Positions 47,972 through 56,148 of a stretch of 64,000 nt of DNA are shown here, one piece after another. Position numbers and translations under genes: made by a program. Under the pieces are notes generated by a model. It saw only the letters and a list, made by a program, of their open reading frames with translations, made no database searches and was not told the DNA's origin. Every line of letters begins with the position of its first letter. Position 1 is the stretch's first letter. Source of the DNA: Streptomyces spinoverrucosus (GTDB lineage: Bacteria > Actinomycetota > Actinomycetes > Streptomycetales > Streptomycetaceae). The stretch lies in the NCBI RefSeq assembly GCF_015712165.1, contig NZ_JADPZX010000002.1:310001-374000 (forward strand), in the 5' to 3' direction.

Positions 47972-48963
47972 CGGGCGTCGGCCTCCTCGGCGAGTTCGGT
48001 CAGCACGGCCACCACGAGGTTGCGCATGAGGGTCACCTTGTATCGGTTGTGCGGCAGTGGCTCCGCGGCGGCCAGTTCGGCGTCCGCCGCTGCGGCGAAG
48101 GTGTCGGCGTCTGCCGGGGCTCCGGTCAGCAGCTGTTCGGCCGTCCGTGCCCGCCACGGCCGGGACGCGACCGCGCCGAACGCCAGCCGGACGTCTCGTA
48201 CGACCCCCTCGTCGACGTCGAGCGCGGCGGCGACGGAGCCGATCGCGAAGGCGTACGAGGCACGCTCACGCACCTTGCGGTAGCGGGAGTTGGCGGCTGT
48301 GGGCGTCGGCGGCAGGGTGACGCCGGTGATCAGGGCGCCCGGCGGCAGGGCGGTCTCCCGGTGCGGTGTATCGCCCACCGGCAGGTAGAACTCGGCGAGC
48401 GGCGACTCCCCGGGCCCGTCCTCCGTCTCGTACGAGACGACGGCGTCGAGGGCGGTGAGCGCGACCGCCATGTCCGAGGGGTGGGTGGCCACGCAGTGCT
48501 CGGAGGCGCCCAGGATCGCGTGGTTGTGGTGCTCGCCCTCGATGGCGGGGCAACCGCTGCCGGGAACGCGCTTGTTGCACGGCTGGGTCACGTCGGCGAA
48601 GTAGCCGCAGCGGGTGCGCTGGAGCAGATTGCCGCCGACGGTGGCCATGTTGCGCAGCTGGCCGGAGGCGCCGGCGAGCACCGCCTGCGTCAACGCCGGG
48701 TAGCGGCGGCGGACTTCGGGGTGGGCGGCGAGGTCGCTGTTGGTGACGGTGGCGCCGATGCGCAGACCGCCGTCCTCGGTCGGCTCGATCCGGTCGAGGG
48801 GCAGTTCGCGGACGTCGACGAGCCGGGCGGGCCGTTCGACGCCGGTCTTCATCAGGTCGACGAGGTTGGTGCCGCCGCCGAGGAAGCGGGCGTCCGGGTC
48901 GGCGCCGAGCAGCGCGACCGCGCCGGCGACGTCGAGGGCCCGCTGATAGCCGAACTCCCTCAT
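47968..48963 (-). CDS. paoB: FAD subunit of aldehyde oxidoreductase with extra four-Cys cluster (PaoB type)
   Basis: A 331-residue subunit with the FAD-binding ARFLGGGTNLVDLMKTGVERP at about residue 25 and MATVGGNLLQRTRCGYF. The latter is followed by four cysteines in RCGYF, QPCNKR, GSGCPA and SEHCVATHPSDMA. That insertion is the signature of E. coli PaoB, which holds an additional [4Fe-4S] cluster, and is absent from ordinary xanthine dehydrogenase FAD subunits. This marks the operon as paoABCD-like rather than xanthine dehydrogenase. Both ends overlap neighbours by four bases. Confidence 0.9.
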   Translation of the reverse strand: MREFGYQRALDVAGAVALLGADPDARFLGGGTNLVDLMKTGVERPARLVDVRELPLDRIEPTEDGGLRIGATVTNSDLAAHPEVRRRYPALTQAVLAGASGQLRNMATVGGNLLQRTRCGYFADVTQPCNKRVPGSGCPAIEGEHHNHAILGASEHCVATHPSDMAVALTALDAVVSYETEDGPGESPLAEFYLPVGDTPHRETALPPGALITGVTLPPTPTAANSRYRKVRERASYAFAIGSVAAALDVDEGVVRDVRLAFGAVASRPWRARTAEQLLTGAPADADTFAAAADAELAAAEPLPHNRYKVTLMRNLVVAVLTELAEEADAR

Positions 48964-49514
48964 GCCGCCGCCTCCTCGGACTCCCGCTGCTCGTCGGCCG
49001 CACGGGCGACGGCCTGGACGATCGACACGTAGGCACCGCAGCGGCACAGGTTGCCGCTCATCCGCTCCCGTATTTCCTCGGGTGTCAGCGGTGGCGGTCC
49101 CGCCTCGGGCCTTACGTCGTCGGTGGCGGCGCTCGGCCAGCCCGCCGCGTGCTCCTCGATGACGGCGATGGCCGAGCAGATCTGGCCCGGTGTGCAGTAG
49201 CCGCACTGGAAGCCGTCGAGGTCGAGGAACGCCTGCTGCACCGGATGCAGCCGGTCACCGTCGGCCACGCCCTCGATGGTGGTGATCTCCCGCCCGTCGG
49301 CCGCGACCGCGAGCTGAAGGCAGGACACGGCCCGGCGGCCGTCGACCAGCACGGTGCAGGCACCGCATTGTCCCTGGTCGCAGCCCTTCTTCGTGCCGGT
49401 GAGATCGAGGCGCTCGCGTAGGGCGTCGAGCAGGGTGGTGCGGTGGTCGACGGACAGCGGGTACTTCTCGCCGTTGATGTTCAAGGTGATGGCGCTGGAC
49501 GTCGATGGGGCCAT
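48960..49514 (-). CDS. paoA: [2Fe-2S] subunit of aldehyde oxidoreductase (PaoA type)
   Basis: A 184-residue electron-transfer subunit with two [2Fe-2S] sites: the plant-ferredoxin type [21 protein letters not shown] (residues ~45-65) and the all-helical type [11 protein letters not shown] plus [11 protein letters not shown]. An extra ~25 residues ([19 protein letters not shown]) lengthen the loop between the two C-terminal Cys pairs, as in YagT/PaoA. No Tat signal is present, unlike E. coli PaoA. It is the first gene of the operon, and the divergent TetR gene with two operators lies upstream. GAAGG precedes the ATG at 49514. Confidence 0.92.
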   Translation of the reverse strand: MAPSTSSAITLNINGEKYPLSVDHRTTLLDALRERLDLTGTKKGCDQGQCGACTVLVDGRRAVSCLQLAVAADGREITTIEGVADGDRLHPVQQAFLDLDGFQCGYCTPGQICSAIAVIEEHAAGWPSAATDDVRPEAGPPPLTPEEIRERMSGNLCRCGAYVSIVQAVARAADEQRESEEAAA

Positions 49515-49671
49515 GATCAGCCTTCTTTCGCGTTTCCGAGGCACGCAGATGAATGAGGCACGCAGATGAACAGGGACGAGACGAGGAAATGAGTCAGAGA
49601 CGGGGAACGGGCGCCGTGACGGCGCTGGACGTGGCGGAATCGGACCGCCCGCCGCTATCGTGGAGCCAACC

Positions 49672-49713
49672 GGACAACTGTCCACTATCAGGAAACGTAC
49701 CGGACAGCTGTCC
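49672..49713. promoter_or_regulatory. Two TetR operators between paoA and tetR
   Basis: GGACAACTGTCC (49672-49683) and the perfect palindrome GGACAGCTGTCC (49702-49713) are 30 bases apart, close to three helical turns, both preceded by ACC. They lie in the 244-base gap between the divergent operon and regulator, nearer the regulator. Confidence 0.78.
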
Positions 49714-49758
49714 GCTTAGCAAGACCGGGTTCCGGCCACGGCCCGCGAGGAGGACCGA

Positions 49759-50340
49759 GTGCGGGAGAAGAAGGACGGGCCTCAGCGCTCGGACGCGCAG
49801 CGGAACCGGGAGCGGATCCTGGAGGTCGCTCTGGTCGAGCTGACCCGTTGCCCGGACGCCCCACTGAGCGCGATCGCCAAGAAGGCAGGCGTGGGGCAGG
49901 GCACGTTCTACCGGAACTTCCCCAACCGCGAGGCGCTGGTCCTGGAGATCTACCGGCACGAGATGCAGCAGGTCGCCGACAGCGCGGCCGAGCTACTGGA
50001 GTGCCGGAAGCCGGACGAGGCGCTGCGGGAGTGGATGGACCACCTCGCGCGGTTCGCCACGGCCAAGGCGGGCCTGGCGGAGGCGATCCGACAGGCCACC
50101 GCCACCGGCGCGGCGGGGGCGCAGAAGCCCGGGCACACCCCGTTGATCTCCGCCGCCGAACTCCTGCTGCGCGCCAACGAGAAGGCCGGAACGATCCGCC
50201 CCGGAGTGACCGCGGACGACTTCGTCCTCGCCATCTCCGGCATCTGGCACATCGATCCCGACGGCGACTGGCAGCCGCGGGCGGCCCGGCTGCTGGACCT
50301 GGTGATGGACGGACTGCGGGTGGGGGCTCCCGGGCGGTGA
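49759..50340 (+). CDS. TetR family regulator, probable repressor of the paoABCD-like operon
   Basis: A 193-residue regulator with HTH RNRERILEVALVELTRCPDAPLSAIAKKAGVGQGTFYRNFPNREALVLEIY and a ligand domain ending in LVMDGLRVGA. The presence of AKKAGVGQGTFYRNFPNR places it with the large AcrR-like group common in streptomycetes. GTG at 49759 follows GAGGACC. The two palindromes in the divergent gap make self-control and control of the aldehyde oxidoreductase operon very likely; the effector may be an aldehyde. Confidence 0.88.
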   Translation: MREKKDGPQRSDAQRNRERILEVALVELTRCPDAPLSAIAKKAGVGQGTFYRNFPNREALVLEIYRHEMQQVADSAAELLECRKPDEALREWMDHLARFATAKAGLAEAIRQATATGAAGAQKPGHTPLISAAELLLRANEKAGTIRPGVTADDFVLAISGIWHIDPDGDWQPRAARLLDLVMDGLRVGAPGR

Positions 50341-50560
50341 AGCCGGGGGAGGGCACCACATTCCGCGGAAGTCAATAGTCGTTCAGTGTAGGCCCCATCA
50401 ACTGTCGTTCACCGATGCTTCTTTGTGCCCCCGTGCGCCCCCGAGAAAAGCGGATTCAGGGGGCCGAGCTCGGGTTGAACTGGGCAGAACATTGATTCAA
50501 GCGCACGACCGGTGAACTGTCACCGACTTTCCATGTGTCGGCTGAGACAAGGGGTATTCG

Positions 50561-52042
50561 ATGAGTGGTGCTGTGACCGAACCGACGCGAGTATCGACCG
50601 TGGGTACTGCGCCAGGCATATTCCCGTTCGTCAGCCATGCTATCGCCTTGTTCCGGCGCCCGCTGGACTTTCTGAATTCCCTCCCCGCACAAGGGGATCT
50701 GGTCGAGTTACGCCTGGGTCCGCAGCGAGCGTGGATGATCTGCGATCCTCAACTGGTCCATCTCATGCTCATGGACCCGCACACCTTCGACAAGGGCGGC
50801 ACGCAGTACGACCGGCTCGGCGCGCTGATGGGCAACGGCATCGTCACCTGCCCGCAGTCCGAGCACCGCCGCCAACGCACGCTTCTGCAACCGGGTTTCC
50901 ACCCGTCCCGCATCCCCGCGTACACCGAGCTGATGGCCGAGGAGGCCGAGGCGCTGTGCCGTGAGTGGCGGGCGGGCGAGAAGGTCGACGTCACGCGCGC
51001 GATGATGGCCCTGACGACGCGGGTCACCAGCCGGGTGCTGTTCTCCGGCTCGCTGGACGCCGAGCGGGCGGCCGTCGTGCGCGAGTGCCTCGCGGCCGTC
51101 GTGCGGGGCCTGTTCGCCCGTACGGTCGTGCCGGTCGACGCCGTCTTCCGCATACCCACGCCGGCGAACCGGCGCTACCAGGAGGCGCTGCGCCGCCTGC
51201 ACGCGCTGATCGACACGATCATCGCCGAGCGCCGGGAAGCCCCTCCGCGCGAGGACCTCCTGGGCACGCTGCTCGCGGCGCACGACGGGGGCGGGGCCGG
51301 GAACGGGGCCGGGAACGGGGACGAGACCGGGGTCGGCGTTCGGGACGGGGACGCGGCCGCCGAGGGACCGCGAAGGGTCAGCGACCGGGAGATCCACGAC
51401 CAGCTCATCACACTCCTGCTCACCGGAGTGGAGACCACGGCGATGTGCCTGGCCTCGGCGTTCAGCCTGCTGGCGGTGAACCCGGAGGCGGAGCGCGCAC
51501 TGCACCGCGAGGTCGACGCGGTACTCCGCGACGGGCAGGCGCCGGGCCAGGAGGAGCTGGCGCGCCTGGAGTACACCCGGTGCGTGGTCACCGAGACGCT
51601 GCGCGTGTGTCCGCCCGGCTGGCTGTTCACCCGGATCACCACCCGGGAAACGGAGCTCGGCGGGCATCGGCTGCCGCGGGGGGCGATGATTCTGTACAGC
51701 CCATACCTCCTGCACCACGATCCCGCGTCCTTCCCCGAGCCCGAGCGTTTCCTTCCCGAACGCTGGCTTCCGGAACGGGAGACGGCCGTGCGGAAGGGCG
51801 CGATGCTGCCTTTCGCCGCGGGGAACCGCAAATGCATCGGCGACCGGTTCGCCATGGCGGAGGCGATGGTGGGAGTCGCGACGGTTGCCGCTCACTGGCG
51901 TCTGCGGCCGGTGTCGGGGCACGACGGACAGCCGCGTCCGGCAGTCACATTGGGGCCGAGGGCCCTCGTAATGCTCTGCGAGCCGCGTCAACACAGCCGG
52001 CACTACCGAATGGCAGGTGACAACGGTGTCGACGACGTATAA
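50561..52042 (+). CDS. Cytochrome P450 of the terpene-oxidising type (CYP183/CYP170-like)
   Basis: A 493-residue P450. The N terminus GIFPFVSHAIALFRRPLDFLNSLPAQGDLVELRLGPQRAW resembles PtlI/CYP183. The I-helix is LLTGVETTAMCLAS, the K-helix ETLRVCPPGW, and the heme loop FAAGNRKCIGDRF (Cys about residue 425). A Gly/Asn/Asp-rich low-complexity insert lies at ~248-268. Codon 50 (50708-50710) is TTA, so translation should need bldA tRNA. The terpene synthase start lies inside the 3' end, giving a coupled pair. It probably oxidises the product of that synthase. The ATG follows AAGGGG. Confidence 0.9.
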   Translation: MSGAVTEPTRVSTVGTAPGIFPFVSHAIALFRRPLDFLNSLPAQGDLVELRLGPQRAWMICDPQLVHLMLMDPHTFDKGGTQYDRLGALMGNGIVTCPQSEHRRQRTLLQPGFHPSRIPAYTELMAEEAEALCREWRAGEKVDVTRAMMALTTRVTSRVLFSGSLDAERAAVVRECLAAVVRGLFARTVVPVDAVFRIPTPANRRYQEALRRLHALIDTIIAERREAPPREDLLGTLLAAHDGGGAGNGAGNGDETGVGVRDGDAAAEGPRRVSDREIHDQLITLLLTGVETTAMCLASAFSLLAVNPEAERALHREVDAVLRDGQAPGQEELARLEYTRCVVTETLRVCPPGWLFTRITTRETELGGHRLPRGAMILYSPYLLHHDPASFPEPERFLPERWLPERETAVRKGAMLPFAAGNRKCIGDRFAMAEAMVGVATVAAHWRLRPVSGHDGQPRPAVTLGPRALVMLCEPRQHSRHYRMAGDNGVDDV

Positions 52043-53033
52043 GGGAATTCCCGTCGCGACTCACAGCGGAATTCCGACCGGCAGCCTCAAGGAACTGATC
52101 GAGGCCACCCTCTACATGCCCTTCCCATTTTTGATCAATCCGCACGAACCTGAGGCCACCGCAGGCACTGACGCCTGGTTGCGCACGTGGGGGCTGACCG
52201 ACGACCACGCCGTGGCGGAGATGATCGTCCGCACCCGGCCCGCCGAACTCGCGGCCTATAACAGCCCGTCGATGCCCGCCGACGTGCTCCAGCTGGTGGC
52301 CGATCAGATCGCCTACCAGTTCATCTTCGACGACCGCGCGGAGGAGGTCGGCCGCCGACAGCCGAGCCGACTGCTTCCCATGCTGAGCGAGAGCATCGGC
52401 ATCCTGCGCGACGACCAGCCACCCAGCACCGCGCTCGGGGCGGCCCTGGCCGACCTCTACCGGCGCGTCCAGGAGCGGTGCACACCGGCCCAGACCGCGC
52501 GATGGGCGTGGAACTGCCGCGAGTACGTGCACGGGCTGCTGTACGAATCGGTGGCCCAGACAGAGGCGATCCCCTTACGCATCGGACTGTGCAGCTCGAT
52601 ACGTGCGCTGATCGCGGGTGTCGAGCCCTTCTACCCGCTCTGCGAAGCCGCGGCTCCCCATGAACTCGACCCCGAAGAGCTCTATCACCCCGTCATGCGG
52701 CGGCTGGGGCGGCTTTCGGCCGACGCGGCGGTGTGGATACCCGACCTGTACTCCGCGGTGAAGGAGCAGCGGGCGGGCGGAATGATCAATCTGGCCCTCG
52801 CTCATCAACGCGCGTACGACTGCCCACTGCCCGAGGCGGTCACGCTGGCGATCCGGCAGATAAACAACACCATCAGGGAATTCGAGAGGCTCTACGCGGA
52901 GATCGAACCGCAACTGAGCCCGGCCGGCGTCGCCTATGTCGACGGAATGACGGGCTGGATACGCGGTTGCTACTACTGGTCCCGCACCGTCCCCCGCTAC
53001 GCGGACACCGCCACGACCGCCGCCGTCTCCTGA
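52026..53033 (+). CDS. Class I terpene synthase with altered NSE motif
   Basis: About 335 residues. The Asp-rich motif is FIFDDRAEE (~102-110). The NSE/DTE motif, normally (N/D)DxxSxxxE, reads PDLYSAVKE, at the right distance (~138 residues) from DD, so the metal-binding Asn is Pro. The C-terminal RY pair is present (VPRY). Its N terminus, THSGIPTGSLKELIEATLYMPFPFLINP, is in the style of bacterial sesquiterpene cyclases. A TTA codon is at 52575-52577. I prefer the GTG at 52026 because AGGTGA precedes it; GTG 52017 is the alternative. The coupled P450 gene points to an oxidised terpenoid; the product is unknown. Confidence 0.88.
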   Translation: MSTTYKGIPVATHSGIPTGSLKELIEATLYMPFPFLINPHEPEATAGTDAWLRTWGLTDDHAVAEMIVRTRPAELAAYNSPSMPADVLQLVADQIAYQFIFDDRAEEVGRRQPSRLLPMLSESIGILRDDQPPSTALGAALADLYRRVQERCTPAQTARWAWNCREYVHGLLYESVAQTEAIPLRIGLCSSIRALIAGVEPFYPLCEAAAPHELDPEELYHPVMRRLGRLSADAAVWIPDLYSAVKEQRAGGMINLALAHQRAYDCPLPEAVTLAIRQINNTIREFERLYAEIEPQLSPAGVAYVDGMTGWIRGCYYWSRTVPRYADTATTAAVS

Positions 53034-53201
53034 GCGCCGATCCGGTCTACGGTACCCGGATCAGGCCGGTTGAACCTGCCAGAGTGGAGAATTCACCCAT
53101 CCCTGTCGTCCTCATTCCCCGGATTGGCCACCACCCGTCAATGAGCGCGTACGCTCGGCGCTGTCCACGGAGGGCCGACGACAGAAAATCGGGTACGGCA
53201 C

Positions 53202-56111
53202 ATGGCGAATGGGCTGCGGCAACCGAACAGCGAGCACCAGCTGTTGCTGGAGCGTCACCGCGAACTCCGTGCACTCGACGTCGCCTTGGCGAGCCTTCAT
53301 GACACGGTGGACGGCGTGTCCCGGACGCCGCAGGGCGGTTTGCTGGCTTACACCGGTTCCGGCGGGCTCGGCAAGACGACACTCATGGCGCAGGCCCGGG
53401 CCCGGGCCTGCGCCCAGGGCTTCACCGTGCTGTCGGGCAAGGGCGGCGAGACGGAGCATGAGCTGGCGTTCCGCGTGGTGCGCCAGCTCATGCAACCCAC
53501 GCTGGCGGCGATGGACGAGACCACGCGGCGTGACCTGCTGGGGAGTTGGTACGACATCGTCGCCACCGCTCTCGGGCTGGAGGCCGCGGGCACCGCGCCC
53601 ATTCCGGATCCGACCGGCGTGCGTGACGGCCTCGACTGGGTCATGACGCGCCTGACGGTGAAAAAGGGGCCCATCGTCCTGCTCCTGGACGACCTGCAGT
53701 GGGCCGATGCCGAGTCCCTGGGCTGGCTCGCCTCCTTCGCCCCTCGCACCGCGGACCTCCCGCTGCTGATCATCGCCGCCTACCGGCCCGACGAACTGCC
53801 GCCCGAGGCAACCTCGTTCCGCTCCCTCTTCGAGGGCCACGGCAGCCGTCCCTACGCCCTGGCGCCGCTCAGCCCGGCGGCCGTGGCACGGATCGTCCGC
53901 CATGAACTGGGGGCGGGAGCCGAGGACGCCTTCTGCGAGGAGTGCTGGACGGTCACCGGCGGTAGCCCGTTCGAGACGGTGGAACTCGCCATCAGGCTCG
54001 GAGAAGACGGGTTGAAGGGCACTCAGGACGAGTTGCCCACGATGCGCAACCTCGCCTCCGCGGTCAAGGGCCCCGGCCTGCTCGATCAGCTGAGGCGGCT
54101 CGGCACGACCACCGTCCGTTTCGCCTGGGCCGCCGCGGTCCTCGGCACGTCCATCTCGCCGCATCTCGCGGCCGCCATCGCGGTGGTCAGCAGCGAGGAC
54201 GCCGTCGAAGCCACCGAGCAATTGCGCGCCCGCCGGATCCTGGCCGACACCCCGGGGCCTGACGAGGGCCTGGAGTTCGTGCACCCACTGATCGCCACGA
54301 CGATCTATCGGGCCATTCCCTCTCACCTGCGCGTCGGCCTGCACAACGCCGCCGCGATGGCCGTCCGTGCGGCGGGGCTCGGTCCCACCGCCGCCGCCCG
54401 GCACCTGCTGGAGGTTCCCGCCGAAGGCAAGACGGAAGCAGTTGACTGCCTGCGCGAGGCCGCCCGCGAATACCTGCGCGCCGGTGCCCCGGAAGCCGCC
54501 CGGCGAGTCCTGACCCGAGCACTTCAGGAACCGCCCCACCCGGAGGAGCGTGCCGAACTCCTCAACGAACTTGCCTCCTCGACCTTTCTGATCGACCCCG
54601 CCGCCACCGTCAGTCACCTCCGTGAGGCGCTGTCGGAACCCGAGGTCGACCCCGATCTGCATGCCTCCATCGTCTACCGGCTGACCCAGGCCCTCGCCCA
54701 CACGGACCAGATGGCGGAGGCCTCCGCCGTCGCCGAGCAGGAAGCACGGCAGGCCCCCAACGCACGCATCAAGCTGCGTATGCAGGCGGATCATTTCGTC
54801 TGGAGCATGTTCCGCACCGACGAGCCCGACTCGCCGGCCCGTTCCCGCAGGCTGGCCAAGCTGGCCCGGCAACTGCCCGGCCGTGGTCTGGAGGAGCGCT
54901 ACATCCAGGGTCTGCGTGCCTGGGACGCCCTGGTGCGTGGCGAGCCCCGGCAGACCGTCCTCGACACGGCCGAGGAGGCCCTGCGCGGAGGGATGAGCTG
55001 GACGGACGAGAACCGGGGCTTCGAGGTGCCCGTTTCGGTCGCCCTGGTGTTCATGTACGGCGACCAGCCGCACCGGGCCGAGGACCTGTTCGCCAAGGGC
55101 ATCGCCGAGTGCGTCGCCAAGGGCTGGCGCGGCTCCCATCTGGCCCTCGGCAACACCCTGTCCGGCTACATCCGCTACCGGCGCGGCTGCCTCGCCGAAG
55201 CGGAGGAACTGGTCCGTGACGGTCTGCGCATCGCCGACAAGGTGAAGGGCGCCGTCCCCGCCCAATGGTTCGCCATCGGCATCCTCATCCAGACCCTGGT
55301 CGCCCGCGGCCGCACCGCCGAGGCCCGTGAGCTCGCCGACTCGTACAGCTACGGCGCCGTCGTCCCGAACGCCGTCATCTACCCGGATCCCCGCACGGTC
55401 TACTCGGAGCTGTTGCTCGCCGAGGGCCGGCACGTCGAGGCGGAGCGGCTGCTGACCGCCGTCGGGGACCGGCTGGAGGCGCGGGCCTGGCGCAACCCCG
55501 CCTGGTGCCCGTGGCAGCTGAACCTGGCGTACGCCGTCGCGCCGTCCGCGCCGGACCGGGCTGTCCGGCTCGCGCGGGACGCCGTCAAGCGGGCCCGCGA
55601 CTTCGGCGCGGCCTCCGCGATCGGCCAGGCACTGCACACCGAGGCCGAGGTGACCGGCGGGACGGCGTCCCTGGAGCTGTACGCCGAGGCCGTGGCAGAA
55701 CTGCAGCGGTCACCGGCGGCGTACGAGCTGGCCCGGGCCCTTGTCGGGCACGGCGCCGCGCTGTCCCGCAACGGCCGCGTCCAGGAGGCGGCCGACCGGC
55801 TCTACCAGGGCCTGGAGTGCGCCGTGCACTGCGGTGCGGAGGCCCTGGCGGGTCGCGCCCGGGACGAGCTCTCGGCCGCCGGTCTGCGTCCGCTGCCGCT
55901 GCGCTACGCCCAGACGGACACCCTCACGGCCCAGGAACGCCGAGCCGCCGAAATGACCGCGCTGGGCAAGCCGGTGGCGGTCGTGGCGAAGGAGCTGCGG
56001 GTCACCGAGCAGGGCGTGCGGCAGTTGCTGTCCCTGGTGTATCGCAAGGTGGGGACCGATGCGGCGGGGCTGGCCCGGGCGTTGGAGACCTTTCCGCGAC
56101 CTCGGCCCTGA
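53202..56111 (+). CDS. LAL-type (large ATP-binding LuxR-like) regulator
   Basis: A 969-residue protein. Walker A is YTGSGGLGKTTLMAQ (~50-64) and Walker B is VLLLDDLQWAD. TPR-like helices fill about 400-850. The C terminus (TDTLTAQERRAAEMTALGKPVAVVAKELRVTEQGVRQLLSLVYRKVG) is a LuxR-type HTH, but the recognition helix EQGVRQLLSLVYRKVG departs from the usual TVRxHxxxIxxKLG. LAL proteins often activate secondary-metabolite clusters, and this one follows the terpene cassette by 168 bases on the same strand, so it may be its regulator. No TTA codon was noticed. The start at ATG 53202 lacks a clear ribosome site. Confidence 0.86.
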   Translation: MANGLRQPNSEHQLLLERHRELRALDVALASLHDTVDGVSRTPQGGLLAYTGSGGLGKTTLMAQARARACAQGFTVLSGKGGETEHELAFRVVRQLMQPTLAAMDETTRRDLLGSWYDIVATALGLEAAGTAPIPDPTGVRDGLDWVMTRLTVKKGPIVLLLDDLQWADAESLGWLASFAPRTADLPLLIIAAYRPDELPPEATSFRSLFEGHGSRPYALAPLSPAAVARIVRHELGAGAEDAFCEECWTVTGGSPFETVELAIRLGEDGLKGTQDELPTMRNLASAVKGPGLLDQLRRLGTTTVRFAWAAAVLGTSISPHLAAAIAVVSSEDAVEATEQLRARRILADTPGPDEGLEFVHPLIATTIYRAIPSHLRVGLHNAAAMAVRAAGLGPTAAARHLLEVPAEGKTEAVDCLREAAREYLRAGAPEAARRVLTRALQEPPHPEERAELLNELASSTFLIDPAATVSHLREALSEPEVDPDLHASIVYRLTQALAHTDQMAEASAVAEQEARQAPNARIKLRMQADHFVWSMFRTDEPDSPARSRRLAKLARQLPGRGLEERYIQGLRAWDALVRGEPRQTVLDTAEEALRGGMSWTDENRGFEVPVSVALVFMYGDQPHRAEDLFAKGIAECVAKGWRGSHLALGNTLSGYIRYRRGCLAEAEELVRDGLRIADKVKGAVPAQWFAIGILIQTLVARGRTAEARELADSYSYGAVVPNAVIYPDPRTVYSELLLAEGRHVEAERLLTAVGDRLEARAWRNPAWCPWQLNLAYAVAPSAPDRAVRLARDAVKRARDFGAASAIGQALHTEAEVTGGTASLELYAEAVAELQRSPAAYELARALVGHGAALSRNGRVQEAADRLYQGLECAVHCGAEALAGRARDELSAAGLRPLPLRYAQTDTLTAQERRAAEMTALGKPVAVVAKELRVTEQGVRQLLSLVYRKVGTDAAGLARALETFPRPRP

Positions 56112-56148
56112 CGGGCCGGGTCGCGGCGGTCGCGGCACGCACGTACCG

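Noticed and set aside
45908..48283. A 791-residue plus-strand open frame
   Set aside because: It is a shadow of the Mo-binding subunit gene, which has full family motifs on the other strand.
45854..49514. Ordinary xanthine dehydrogenase, coupled to the NCS2 permease as a purine pathway
   Set aside because: The four-Cys insertion in the FAD subunit is PaoB-like, and the permease is 25 kb away with no shared operator seen.
53112..55637. An 841-residue minus-strand open frame
   Set aside because: It is the antisense shadow of the LAL regulator, with no recognisable domain and reversed codon bias.
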